Assembly: GCA_009760855.2 (NCBI GenBank)
Contig: WPIO01000036.1
Coordinates: forward strand, 1,755,001-1,819,000
Direction of reading: 5' to 3'
Origin: Cristatella mucedo
Taxonomy: Eukaryota; Bryozoa; Phylactolaemata; Cristatellidae
Length of the DNA: 64,000 bases
The position numbers were made by a program, and so were the translations under genes. Positions 33,122 through 44,097 of the stretch are shown here, in pieces (position 1 is the first letter of the stretch; every line of letters starts with the position of its first letter). Below the pieces are notes generated by a model. That model was not told the DNA's origin and searched no databases. It was given only the letters and a program-made list of their open reading frames with translations.

Positions 33122-33195
33122 GTCTCTGCGGCGCAACCGGTTGGCGCGTACGGCTGTTAACTGTAAGGTTGGCGGTTCGAGCCCACGCAGGGGCG
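33122..33195 (+). pseudogene. tRNA-Asn (GTT), T arm damaged
   Basis: Aligned end to end with the intact genes and retains anticodon GTT and the A box. The T stem reads GGCGG/CCACG and loses two pairs, and the acceptor stem gains an extra G-T pair. It may be transcribed, but probably does not fold as a standard tRNA. Confidence 0.8.
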
Positions 33196-33361
33196 TATTT
33201 GTGTTGCTTGCCAGTTCAGCTGAGTTGGGCTGTGGTCAGTATGAGAGATGGTGTACGCCATGGCTACTGTTCGAAGCACCTATAGCCTCGCTCACTGTCT
33301 TCTATAAATCAGTCGGCTTTGGATATGGGGATGCTATCTTAACGTATGGTTGCTCAAGGAC

Positions 33362-33362
<1 letters not shown>

Positions 33363-33434
<72 letters not shown>

Positions 33435-33480
33435 GGAGAGAGAGAGAGAGGAGAGAGAGGAGAGAGAGAGAGGGAGAGAG
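33363..33480. repeat. (GA)n microsatellite
   Basis: About 30 GA units followed by GGGAGA and GGAGA variants. It lies shortly downstream of the duplicated block. Confidence 0.92.
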
Positions 33481-33498
33481 ACTAAAAACAGTACAAGA

Positions 33499-33647
33499 GG
33501 TGATTCAACGGCCTCTTTCGTCTAGCGACACAAGAGCCGTTTACGGCTATCATCATCACCGCTTGCGGTGGCGATAAAGTGTCGCCGCCGCATTAGTCGA
33601 ATCCACGACCTCTGGGGATCGAGATTGCGAAAAGCAACCGCCTTACA
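33499..33647 (-). mobile_element. SINE-A, 3' portion, split by LINE-A
   Basis: Reverse complement of tail, body and B-box region. The copy stops at CCGCCTTAC and resumes after the LINE-A insertion at 34424-34447 with ACCTAGTGCGCCATCACGGC, the missing head. Confidence 0.85.
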
Positions 33648-34423
33648 TATAATAATAATAATGCACTTGATAAAGCACCCTCAGAGAACTCAATTTCTTT
33701 CTAGGCGCTTTACATTTGCTTGAAAGGGAAACGCAATTAAATCGTGAGTAATATCATGCTTGATAAACAGCATGAATAACATGCACAGGGTCAGCATGCG
33801 AGTGTGGTTAGTGGCAGCATGCACAGTGGCAGCACGCACAAGCACATCAATGACGAATCACAGGGACCCACTAAATGCTGTCCTAAATAGGTGTGTTTTT
33901 AGGTTCCTTTTAAATGTGGTCAGGTCATGGGATGTTGTGACGCAAGTCGGGAGTGAGTTCCAGGCTTTGGGAGCATACGAACTAAATGCACGGTCTCCAA
34001 AGGATTTGAGGTTTGTACGAGGTATTGGTAAACTGTTGGATTCCAAAAAGCGGGTGGTACAATGCTTGGCCTGGTGAAGGAGTAGATCTGAGAGATAGGC
34101 TGGAGCCAAAGAATGAAGTGACCTAAAAGTGAGCGAAAAACCTTGAATACAATCCGTTGCTTGACTGGTAGCCAGTGCAGGTCGGCGAGAAGTGGTGTGA
34201 TGTGGCAACTGCGACGCTCACGACAGACAAGCACAGTTGCGGAGCTTTGCACCAGCTGCAATCGCCTGATCGCACATGCCGATTGGCCAGCAAGCAGTGA
34301 GTTACAGAAGTCGAGACGGGATGTCACAAATGCATGGACCCACTTAGACGTGGTATCCTTATCTAAAAAAAGCCCGATTCTTAGCAATGTTATGTAGCTG
34401 AAAGTAGGCAGACTTAATTGTAT
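33648..34423 (-). mobile_element. LINE-A 3' end inserted into SINE-A
   Basis: The longest LINE-A fragment in one piece. The minus strand encodes LVHAFVTSRLDFCNSLLAG-like residues (WVHAFVTSRLDFCNSLLAG), CHITPLLADLHWLPVKQRI, HSLAPAYLSDLLLHQAKH, LKSFGDRAFSSYAPKAWNSL and TTFKRNLKTHLFRTAF, then the 3' UTR and tail. It is an L2/CR1-like reverse transcriptase C-terminal region with stops and a frameshift. It is 5'-truncated, as expected for target-primed reverse transcription. Confidence 0.9.
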
Positions 34424-34449
34424 ACCTAGTGCGCCATCACGGCTCACCA

Positions 34450-35390
34450 GCCTCAACGAACCTGTCAATAGTTGTCTGCATATACCAGCGATGTGGCACG
34501 GCCGCGACCAAGCGGTCCAAAGCCAAGGTCACGCCTGACCGTAACGAATGGACCGTCGTATCAGGAAATGCTATTTAGCGTTTCGTTCAGCTCTGGACAA
34601 AGAGCGCTGACGCGGTCGAATGAGTAGCCAACCTTGCCAGCGGGCTGATGGCGTAGCCGGTATTTTTCCCGTGCGTCAATGCAGGGTCTAGCGTGCTCGC
34701 TCCTGCTCCTGGTTTTAGGCTTAAAGATGTGAGTGCAGAAACCGCTACAGCTACTCGCGCTGCTCGTACCGTACAGAACTGCGACCGAAGACGGCAACCG
34801 ACCGCTTGAGAGTGACTCTATACAGCACACGAAAAGTGCCAAAAAGGAGGTTAGGTTCCCCGAGGGCGCTACGCTTGTACTATCGTCATTACTAATATTG
34901 CTATTTAGTAGCCTCAGGCATTTGGCGCGTGAGAACAGCACGGTGGGTCGCAGTCGTACGTAATATAGGAATTTACTGCCACGCGGGAATTGCGACGCGA
35001 GACTCGATAGCGGCGAGCGGGCGGTTCGAGAGCTCTCGGAAACGGCGAGAAACGGCGAGACCGGAGGACAAAGCGCAGGTCGGACAGCTGGGCTGACGAT
35101 AGCCAACGAGCTGAACTGTCCGCCGGAGAGGGCGGAGAGATTTTGAAGTTGATTCAATTCCTGACGGGGAAGCTCGAGCAGAACTAGTGGGATGTGACGT
35201 TGTAGTAGTGGCATGTGTGGGATAGTGAGTGAGTAGTGAGATGTGGCAATGTAGTAGTGGGATGCGTGGGATGTGGGATAGTGAGTGAGTGTAGTGGGAT
35301 GTGGCGGCTAGGCCCCGTCGATGACCGGCCTGACGAGTCTGTCTCCGAGTTTTGTTGCACACCGTCCATAATTCATTTAAAATAAATACA
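34450..35390. other. Spacer with a long uncertain open frame
   Basis: A 217-codon open frame lies on the minus strand at 34561-35214. It covers a decayed LINE-A tail (about 34840-34910) and a GTGGGATGTG repeat, has no recognisable domain and is probably chance. A degenerate tandem repeat of GTGGGATGTGG and GATAGTGAGTGAG units occupies 35165-35330. Confidence 0.45.
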
Positions 35391-35391
35391 T

Positions 35392-35533
35392 AATTCATTC
35401 ATTTAGCTCGCCAAGAGAACTTAATCTCTATTCAGGCGCTTCACATACGCCTCGGGGCTCGAGCCCACGACCTCAGCCAGACCACCTTGGTCGGGGCGAG
35501 AGCACCTTAACCGCTGGACCAAACCAGCTTGGC
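35392..35533 (-). mobile_element. SINE-B copy
   Basis: Reverse complement contains GGTTTGGTCCAGCGGTTAAG, GTCGTGGGCTCGAGCCCC and GCGCCTGAATAGAGATTAAG. Well preserved. The region 35540-36490 beyond it has no supported feature. Confidence 0.85.
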
Positions 35534-36489
35534 GCGCTCCATTACGTGAACGGACCACGAGTCCCGCTTAAAGGCATCGCTGCGAGCGGCTAGGGCAGGG
35601 ACGGGCAGACGCCGGAAAGGCTTCAGCATTCGTTCTTCGCGTCGTTTTCTCGAGTTTGCAAGCTGTGTGCAGTGAACGAGCCTCTTGCTGGAATCGGCCA
35701 GATTACCACTGCCGAGATGTTCAGTTTTCGCGGTCAGGAATTATGGCGTCTTGAAACCGATCACGTGATAATCCGTGGTCGTGCAGCGTTGCACAAGGTG
35801 AAGCTACGTGCTAAGCGATCAGTCGTGCACGCTTTAGTTATTGACCCGAGACGAGTGGCCCTTGACCTCTAGTCGGACGAGGGTCGTCGGACGCCGTGGC
35901 AGCCAGTGGACGCCGGTAGTCCGCCGTCGCTGCCGAAAAGATTTCTCTACTCCACGGATGTGAACGTGCTATCGTGAGGTCGCTCTGCCTTGCTGCCGAG
36001 TTCCCCCGCTGTCTGCAAGCGAGCGTGCGTGGTCGCTGCGCTTACAAATCGTGACGAGCGGTGCGCTTTCGGCCTAGTTCTGTCCGCACGTGGAATCTCA
36101 CGTACTCAATTGTAAGGGACGCTATTCGCGACTCCAGTGAATCGAATAGTGTTTCCTTCCGATTCTGGCTCGCTTAGCAGTGCAACGCCCCCGTGATTAT
36201 GAGCCATGAGCTTGACCGATGGATTATGACTGAGAGCCTCTCATGAAATAGTCGCGATGAGCCAAGGCTTAAGAGGAGCTCGATTTACGATTACGCACGG
36301 TCATTATGTAGGGCACGAGCCGGCGGCGGTAGTCACTCTCGCGGAGTGACGACTGTCGGCGAGTCCTAGCGCTGAGCGCCGAGCTGTTGCCCTCCTGTGA
36401 ACCAGTCTGCTGTTAGTCACCTGCTGCGAGAACCGTGCTACACATTGTAATATGCATCGTCCGCGCTCTTTTTTATATGGTTTTTATTA

Positions 36490-36803
36490 GCGCTAGTTCG
36501 CATGCGCCCAAAGCCTGGAGCTCACTTCCGGCTTGTGTCACGACATCTCCTGACTTGTCCACATCGAAAAAGAAATTAAAAAAACACCTACTCAGGACAG
36601 CATTTAGTGGGTCCCTGTGACTAATCCTTTAGTGCTTATGCCTGCTGACCCTGTGCATGCCACACCCCCTAACAATGTTATTCTTATTGTTTATTGAGCT
36701 AACCACTAACCATTCGATCGTGCTTCCCTTTGCAGCATATGTAAAGTGCCTAGAAAGAGATTGAGTTCTCCGAGGGCGCTTCGTCAAATGTATTATTATT
36801 ATC
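36490..36803 (+). mobile_element. LINE-A 3' end
   Basis: Encodes a short C-terminus (APKAWSSLPACVTTSPDLST and LKKHLLRTAFSGSL), then the 3' UTR and a tail with CTAGAAAGAGATTGAG, TTCTCCGAGGGCGCTT and ATT repeats. 5'-truncated. Confidence 0.85.
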
Positions 36804-37413
36804 GCAGTGCAGAATATCGAGAGCATATGTCGTTACCATTAGAGTGCTGCTTGGTTCAGGTCTTTCCACGTTGCACGCGTTGTGCCGCTACCCGAACTAG
36901 CGAGGGCTTTGCGGTCATAGCAACCGGATATTTACATCGTATCGTGTTTTAACGATGGTTAACGACTGGCAATGTCTTTGAATTGAATCTACTGACCGTT
37001 GCATAGTGCGAACATGCTGAAAATTATACTCGCGCGAATGTTTCTCAAAACGTTTCGCTTTAAAAGTGTTTACGCTCTGCGGTGGAATGCTCGCGCCGTC
37101 TAAATTATCCGCCGGCACGTCGCCCGCGTCTGGCCGCTCGCTCTCCTGCGGCGCGGCGGCGAGACGCCGTCGCGCCGCCGCTGCGCCGCGAGACGCCGCC
37201 GCCGCGCGAGCGGAGTCGCCGCAGATCGTCTAGCGCGGTCCCTGCGGTGCAGGGCACCCGGATGGAAAGCTCGTCACGACGACGAGAACCGACGAGTCGT
37301 CAGGCGAGACGATCAGCCGCCGGCCAGCCTCCAGCGAGGCCTGGCAGTGGCGACAGAGCGAGGCTGCCTGCCGCTGCTCGCGAACTTCAGTTCGCGAGCG
37401 GCCGCCTGCTTCA

Positions 37414-37433
37414 ATGCTTCGACGGCTCGGCGG

Positions 37434-37464
<31 letters not shown>

Positions 37465-37650
37465 GGCGGCGGCGGCAGCGACTCGATTGGTAGCGAGGAC
37501 GAGGCGAATGAAGAGGAGCAGGCGGCGGCGGACGACGAGGCGAATGAAGAGGAGAAGGCGGCGGCGGACGACGACGACGACGAGGAAAATGTGAACTGCG
37601 ACGACGACGTCGCGGCATCCGTGCTCTCGCTCTCGAGGGACACGGCCTGA
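37414..37650 (+). CDS. Possible acidic Gly-rich coding segment
   Basis: The frame reads MLRRL, a run of Gly, SDSIGSEDEANEEEQ, AAADDEANEEEKAAADDDDD and EENVNCDDDVAASVLSLSRD before TGA. A 36-bp unit (GAGGCGAATGAAGAGG...) is repeated twice in frame. Acidic repeats like this occur in nuclear proteins, but composition alone can produce it. No splice partner was found, so this is a weak candidate. Confidence 0.22.
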
Positions 37651-37881
37651 AGGCGGTGCGGCGACTGCCCGACGCCGCCGCCACCGCCGGGGCTCCACGA
37701 GTGACGGGACCAGCGCGGCGGCGCCAGCCTGAACCGAGCCTGGAACGAGCGCTCCACGGCGGCAGCGGTGGAGGAGTCCTGCAAGACGAAAGGGCGGCGT
37801 CAGCGAGCGGCGGAAAGCGTCGCGTCGCCTCACCGACGCGCGCGCGCCGGCGCGCGCGCGCGCCGGTTGGCTGGCCAACGA

Positions 37882-38003
<122 letters not shown>

Positions 38004-38339
38004 GTGCCGGGCGCTGCCGACGCCCGAGGACCCGAGTCTCCGGTTCGAGAGCTGGGACGCTGTTTGTAGGATTTTCTTTTTCGAGTTCGTTCGCCGCCTC
38101 GCGGCTGCACGGGCCGCGCCGTGCCGATTCGACGCGCTTGGAGGAGCACGGCACTCGAGCGAGCGCAGGGTCGCCCGCGCGAGCGAGCGTCGCCCGCCGA
38201 GTGGCCACCGATCGGCGCCGTTCGCGGTTCGTCGCACCAGATGCGGTCGCTAGCGAGCCCGCTCGAGCAGACGCTCGAACACGCTGCCGTAGGAGATCGA
38301 CGTCGCCCCCCCCATAAGACTCGAGTGCGCTCTAAGGGG

Positions 38340-38625
38340 TAATAGAGAAATTGGGAAGCATAGCTGAGTCAGGAGGGCGATTGAGGTAGTGAGTAGCATG
38401 GAAGTAGCAGCCCAGGACTGCGGGAAAGTATGTGCCTTAGTCGGAAGCCGGGGAGAGTAAATGTCCTTGCGTAAGAATCGTGGAAGTGAGTTCAACAGGC
38501 TCGGACCTGCAGAGCTAAAGCAAGCTCCTTCGGCAAAAGACATACCCGACGAAACGTCTGGAATTTATTAGCTAGTCTTGCAGCCATATTCATCACCAGC
38601 TGCAATAGCCTAGTGGCTATTTTTC
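38340..38625 (-). mobile_element. LINE-B, C-terminal half of a split copy
   Basis: GGGAAGCATAGCTGAGTCAG, TAGCATGGAAGTAGCAG and GCGTAAGAATCGTGGAAG match the minus-strand LINE-B end. The copy stops at 38625 and resumes upstream in LINE sense at about 38793. Confidence 0.8.
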
Positions 38626-38792
38626 AGTAGCATGCTGATCCTGTGCATGTCACTTCTAACTATGTTATACTTGTTGTTTATTGAGCATGCTACCACTAAC
38701 CAATAGATCGTCCTTCCTTTACAGCAATTGTGAAGCGCCTAGAAAGCGATTGATTTCTCTGAGGGCGCTGTATCAAACGTACTACTATTATT
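38626..38792 (+). mobile_element. LINE-A tail nested in LINE-B
   Basis: Begins TAGCATGCTGATCCTGTGCA, passes GAGCATGCTACCACTAACCA and ends GCGCCTAGAAAGCGATTG, TCTGAGGGCGCTG and ACTATTATT. It splits a LINE-B copy. Confidence 0.82.
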
Positions 38793-39540
38793 AGCCCATC
38801 CAAAATGGAAGTGCAATAATCTAACCAAGACAGAACTACGGAGCTAGCTGAATTTTTTGTAAACCGCAATGGTAGACAGTTCCCTAATCATAGATAAGGA
38901 TTGGCCGTGATTCCTACAATTGGACGCAGTCGTCTTAACAAAAATTTCAGAAAGTATGTAGCTGTCAAAGACGACAACTAAATTCCGTGCACACGGTGAT
39001 AGTCTCACAACAGCGTCACCTATTAGAAGAGCAAAGTCTTCTATTTCAGATACACGCTTGGGCGCCCTACGAATAGCTGTTCAGTTTTCCGTCGCCAATT
39101 CAGAAGCTGGCCGTAATCGTCGGAAATGGGCCGAAATCTGGGATCGAATATCTGCAAGGTAAGCCTTCAGTTTATCAGTCGTCGCAACAGACTCCGATGG
39201 TTTTAATACAGCTGAGTGTCATCAGCATAAAATGGTCGTGGGAACTATCTCAGGCGGAAATGACTTAAGTGGACAGAGCTGTGCATTGGAAGCAACCGCG
39301 TCAAATGAGAGCCACTAACGGACCGTACGAAGGTGCTGATGCAATCGCCGGACATCAAATTGGGCTATGTGAAACAGTTTGTTTCGGCTGCAAATAATGA
39401 GCCCGCAGGGCAGCGGGTACCGGTTTCTTCGAATTATTTCCTCAAGCTGTCTGAGGCAAAGGTCAAGTATGATCGGGGGGGGGAACAGGTGCAAGATTCC
39501 TAAGCGATACGAGTTCATCACGAGAGGCTTTCACTGTTAA
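38793..39540 (-). mobile_element. LINE-B reverse transcriptase palm relic
   Basis: The minus strand at about 39200-39226 reads FYADDTQLY, the catalytic YADD motif of non-LTR reverse transcriptases, followed at once by a stop codon. Downstream in LINE sense the sequence is the decayed stretch leading to the C-terminal half at 38625. Numerous stops show it is dead. It is the only intact catalytic motif I found in the window. Confidence 0.72.
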
Positions 39541-40005
39541 GGAGAACCGTCTGGAAGCAGCGTTGTCGCAGTGGTTTGGAGCTTGTACAGCTGGTTGAGA
39601 CTATGCTGGGGATCTTTGACAAATTGCGCGGCAGGATGCATTTAATTTTCCGTAACTTTGAGTTTTACTAATTTTTACTATTTTTACTATATTTATTTTT
39701 ACTTTTGATTTTTAAATTTTCACTCGTCTTGATAAATTCAAATGAATAGGATGGGTGCTTACGCCCAAGAACGAATCCACTCATAAAAGCAAGGCCAGCT
39801 CTGTCACCTTGGATTTACTTGAATTTGACCGCTATTACAAAGGACGATAATTTGATGAGAGTCTTGTGAATGAATTACAGTTTTAGCATAAATCTAGACT
39901 ATTTCGACTGATTCATTTTTTGACGACACTTGAACCAAAAAGAAGTGGTCATTCTTTTTTAATTGGAAATATGGGTAAATTTCAAAGTATTTTCTCTTGT
40001 CAGAA
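39541..40005. other. AT-rich spacer
   Basis: T-rich runs (TTTTTACTATTTTTACT) and no supported feature. Confidence 0.4.
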
Positions 40006-40595
40006 ATAATAATAATAACAATGTAATAATGCACTTGATAAAGTACCCTCAGAGAACTCAATCTCTTTCTAGGTGCTTTACATTTGCTGCCGAGGAAACA
40101 CGATCGAATGGTGAACGGTATCATCCTTGATAAACAACATGAATAACATGGTTAGGGGTGACATGAACAGGGTCAGCATGCAAATGTGGTTAGTGGCAGC
40201 ATGAGCAGTGTCAGCACGCATAAGCACACGAAGGACCCACTAAATGCTGTCCTAAATAGGTGTATTTTTAAGTTCTTCTTAAATGTAGTCAAGTCTGATG
40301 CTGTGACGCAAGTCGGAGTGAGTTCCAGGCTTTGGGAGCATACGAACTAAATGCACGGTCTCCAAAGGATTTGAGGTTTGTACGAAGTATAGATAAATAG
40401 TTTCCAAAAAGCGGGTGGTACGATGCTTGGCCTGGTGGAGGAGTAGCTGTGAGAGATAGGCTGGAGCCAAAGAATGAAGTCACCTAAAAGTGAGCGACAA
40501 GACCTTGAAGTCGATCCATTGCTTGACTGGTAGCCAGTGCAGGTTGGCGAGAAGTGGCGTGATGTGGCAACTGCGACGCTTACGACAGACAAGAA
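40006..40595 (-). mobile_element. LINE-A 3' end
   Basis: Reverse complement runs from CACGCCACTTCTCGCCAACC (equivalent to HITPLLA) through the KSFGDRAFSSYAPKAWNSLR region and the 3' UTR to ATTACATTGTTATTATTATT. Several frameshifts. Confidence 0.87.
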
Positions 40596-40964
40596 AGGCA
40601 AAGCGTGTCGCCATTGGTGGTTATTTCCCATACTGCTTAGGTATAGGCAATGTGGACGTAATACTCACGAAAACAAATTGTGTTGCCTGGCATAACTATC
40701 AACATGATTTATGATCATGCGGTGTTGTGAGTTCAAAAGTGCTTCGGAAATTGTAGATCTTCACAGTAAAGTTCACGGCTGATTTGACACCTGCAATTAT
40801 GTAGTTGTTAGCAGAGCCTTGGCGGCTCTTACTCTATCCTCTTGAAGCGGGTATTAATAAAGAATGGTTTTCCTGAGAAAGCGAACGCAAAATTTGGGCC
40901 GTGAAGTACGAGCGGCTTACTACTAAGCCAAGAAACAGGGGTATGTGCGTAATTACATGCACCA

Positions 40965-41030
40965 AATGCAAAATGCCTAGAAAGAGATTGAGTTCTCCGA
41001 GGGTGCTAAATCAAATGTACTAACATTGTC
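40965..41030 (+). mobile_element. LINE-A tail fragment
   Basis: AAAATGCCTAGAAAGAGATT, then GAGTTCTCCGAGGGTGCTAA and ATCAAATGTACTAACATTG. Only the last 65 bp of the element is present. Confidence 0.75.
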
Positions 41031-41419
41031 ACTACTCCGGCGGTAGATTTTCTCGGACTCGTCTATCATCTTGAAAATCAGGTTCCGCTGCATTAGAAGG
41101 AGAGGGAGGTAAGACACGTACTTAGATATATCTACGGTATTTGACGGTGGATATTTGACAGTTTTCAAGAAGCAATCTTACAGATGCACTCTTGGTATCT
41201 GCCGCACGAAATGCAAACGCGTTCTTTGCAATCTATGACTTTAGATCTTTCCTATTACTAGCCCTCGGTAATTTGGCCTTTTGACGCTGCTTAAGGTATT
41301 AACAAAATTAAAGTCCCGATTGAAATAAAATAGCAGCGTGCTTAGGGAAGAGCATGCATGAGGCATCGACTCCCTTAAAAGAAGCAAATGGACAAAAATG
41401 ACTCGTGTCATTCATCTAC

Positions 41420-41510
41420 GTGCTTTCATTACAGCAAACGTAAAGTGCCTAGGAAAAAAAGAGATGCAAGTTCTCTGAGGGCGCTATAACAAATGTATTA
41501 TTAATATTGT
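41420..41510 (+). mobile_element. LINE-A tail fragment
   Basis: GTAAAGTGCCTAGGAAAAAA, then GCAAGTTCTCTGAGGGCGCT and ATAACAAATGTATTATTAAT. The interval 41511-42300 shows no supported gene. Confidence 0.75.
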
Positions 41511-42304
41511 TGTAAACTAATTATTTTGTACCTCGCTGCCCCGAGTCTCGCACGACTGCATTCCACTCATAGTTGCCAGCCACAGTACTCCTTAATCGAA
41601 TGTCTCGCCGTCGCCTCCAATGTACTTCTTAATTATATCAACCCGTTGCTTGCAAACAATTCCTCAGGATGTCCGAATCTTACACGGAGTTACGTCAGAC
41701 CGATAGTAGCCCAACCATTATAGGATAAATGGGTTCAAACGCATGACGATGGGCTGCAAATTATTATGAAAGACTTATACTGTACGGAAGTAAATAACAT
41801 TTTATAATGAAGAATTTATAAGACCTCCTGTGGGAAATAATCTATCTGCTTAGACGCATTGCAAGTGCTGAAAAGACAGCCTATGTCTGCCGAAATCGAG
41901 AGCACGTCAATTGTTCATCGGTACAATGTACAATTTGAGCGTGAACAACACACAGAAACCTTCTCACAGACAGAGAAAAGTAGGCGAGGAACAGCTGATA
42001 TTTAGCCTCTTTTTAAATTTATGCAAGTCAGAAGATGCCTTAATAGATTTCAGTCGGCTGTGAATTCCCTTCTTACGAACCTTGAGAAATGAAAGCACGA
42101 TCGCTAAGGGATTTGCGATTCTTTAGAGTTGTTACCAAACTAACAGAAGCAGAAGAACAAGAGGCGCGTGCTGTGAAATCTGCGTAATGATGATTCCAGA
42201 TAAATCATTCAGAGCAAAATAATAAAGTGAAATAAGAGCGAGTAAGAGAATTTCAAATCCATTACGTTCCTCGACGGTGACACAGTGCAACTGTGAGATA
42301 TGAT

Positions 42305-42480
42305 ATAATGAGCCTGCCACGCTCACGACAGACTAGTCTGGCTGTCGAATTGGCAAGCTTTTGCACGCACTGCAAGCGTCTTATTGCACTGGCATTAAGA
42401 CCAGCGAGCAGCGAGTCTCAGAAGTCCAGACGGAGAGACTCAAATGAATATACGAGGTTAGCTCTGTACCCTATTTAAGC
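42305..42480 (-). mobile_element. LINE-A reverse transcriptase fragment
   Basis: The + strand reads GCCACGCTCACGACAGACTA and later AGTCTCAGAAGTCCAGACGG, antisense to the CRERRSC to TSRLDFCNS part of LINE-A. No tail, so internal. Confidence 0.65.
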
Positions 42481-42659
42481 AAGTTCAACGTTTTGCAATG
42501 CCACGTAAGTGAAAAACATCTATTTTTGCCATGGACGTAGCCGGAAGTAGGCAAACCCGAGCGCTATTAATCTCATGGGTCTTAGCGTATCAGCAACATT
42601 CTAGTACGTCATAACCCAGGTCTCAGGTTTGTCATGTAGCAGAAAATCTTTTAGCACCT

Positions 42660-42724
42660 GCAGCAAGCTGTTTAGTAGCCACAAACGCCCCTATGTCGCT
42701 ATATAAGCGAGGCAGTTAGATCAG
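42660..42724 (+). mobile_element. SINE-A 3' fragment
   Basis: GTAGCCACAAACGCCCCTAT, TGTCGCTATATAAGCGAGG and CAGTTAGATCAGA match the last 60 bp of SINE-A. Confidence 0.55.
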
Positions 42725-42854
42725 ATCGCCTTCACTTGTTACCTTGACCGTGGTGCTTATTGAGTGAAAGCTAATTTTCCAACAGGTCACCCAGGTTGTA
42801 TTTTAATTATATTGTATGGAACCCCGTATGTAAGCTAAAAAGCCAAAAAGCCAA

Positions 42855-43010
42855 AAAGACTATGTGGGTGTTACGCAGGAGAGTTTTGTCTAGCGCACTC
42901 GCAGCCTGAGCGGCTTTCGGTAAGCATTCAGTAGCCAACAGACTTCATCTCACGAAACAAGGATAAAATGGGAAGCATAGCAGAGTCAGGCTAGCAATTG
43001 AGGTTTCTAC
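42855..43010 (-). mobile_element. LINE-B 3' fragment
   Basis: ACTATGTGGGTGTTACGCAG, CTCGCAGCCTGAGCGGCTTT and AGCATAGCAGAGTCAGGC match the antisense LINE-B end. The following 43011-43480 has no supported feature. Confidence 0.78.
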
Positions 43011-43487
43011 AGTGAATATACTATAGGGGATATACACGAGTATACTGCTGGGACTAACCAATTTTTGGGATTTGGTTTTCTAATTTTCAAAGTGGCACCT
43101 AGTTTTTTCATAATTTGAAGCTGGCTTTATCGTCATTCAATACGAGAAGTGGCCACGTCAGTATTGTTAAAATTTCAGCAAAAGATGCTGCAGAGATGTA
43201 TAAAAAAAATTAAAAAACCGATGCCTCTGCAGCTGCTGCAGTACTTATTTGCTATGCTAAGTGTTCAGCCTCATGTCCATCCTTACGATATTTACCTCGT
43301 AACCATAGATCACAGCCTATGTTTTTTGATCTCTACGAATTCAGATTGATCTTCAGATTCTCGCTAATTTTCAAATGAGTGACTAAGGATGAAGCTGGTA
43401 TTTATTTAAGATTTCTTGCGTCGTTTGCGAAATTCAGATAAGAAACAGCTTAATAAATCTCGCATCCGCTGCCCGGTTCAAAGCCCA

Positions 43488-43628
43488 AAGGTGAGGCGCT
43501 CGCACACTTATCTACCCAGGTCGCGTGTTCGAGTCTCACGGCGACGCGCAATCCTCTGTTGCCCGTTGCGGGTGGCGATATCTGTCAATGCTCTTTTGCC
43601 GCCGCCTAAATGAGGCCGCCGAATCAGA
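43488..43628 (+). mobile_element. SINE-A copy (A2)
   Basis: GGTGAGGCGCTCGCACACTT, B-box-like GTGTTCGAGTCTCACGG, and CCTAAATGAGGCCGCCGAAT. Diverged and GC-shifted, at the edge of a CpG island. Confidence 0.65.
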
Positions 43629-43629
43629 C

Positions 43630-44064
43630 AATCTCTACTGTCTCGCGCACGCTTAAGCGTGACCTTCGGCCGGTCTTTCTCGCCGCCGCAAAACATTTGG
43701 CATCCCCAGGAAGCAAGATGGTGGGACCGAATTCGAGCCGATCGCTGCAGCCGCGGAGGGGGCGCTTCGTTTTCTACAGCGCGATTCTCCAAGGTCACCG
43801 CACGCGCACGCGCTTTCCAAACTGCCGCCGCCGCCGCGACGTCATTGGACACAGGCGATGTACCTCTACTCGCTAGAAGCCGTCCGAGTTAGCGTCCGCG
43901 AGCGCTCGCTGCGTGGCGGCGGCGCCTGCAGCCCAGTGACCTGCGCCGGGCCCGATGCGCATTGGCGGGCCGCCGCCGCCGCCGCCGTCGGACGGCCGCT
44001 TGCTTCAGCCCGCTGGGTTGAAGTGCCAATCGCTGCCGCTTCCGAGAGCGTTCCGCGTACGCCC

Positions 44065-44097
<33 letters not shown>

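Larger units (their letters stand above)
28441..33350. repeat. Tandem segmental duplication, copy 2
   Basis: Directly follows copy 1 in the same orientation. It is longer because of later insertions: LINE-B at 28785-29408, the LINE-A/LINE-B cluster at 30868-31505 and a CT tract at 31705-32050. With these removed it runs parallel to copy 1. Confidence 0.72.

Noticed and set aside
34561-35214. 217-codon minus-strand open frame
   Set aside because: It covers a decayed LINE-A tail and a GTGGGATGTG tandem repeat and has no recognisable motif.
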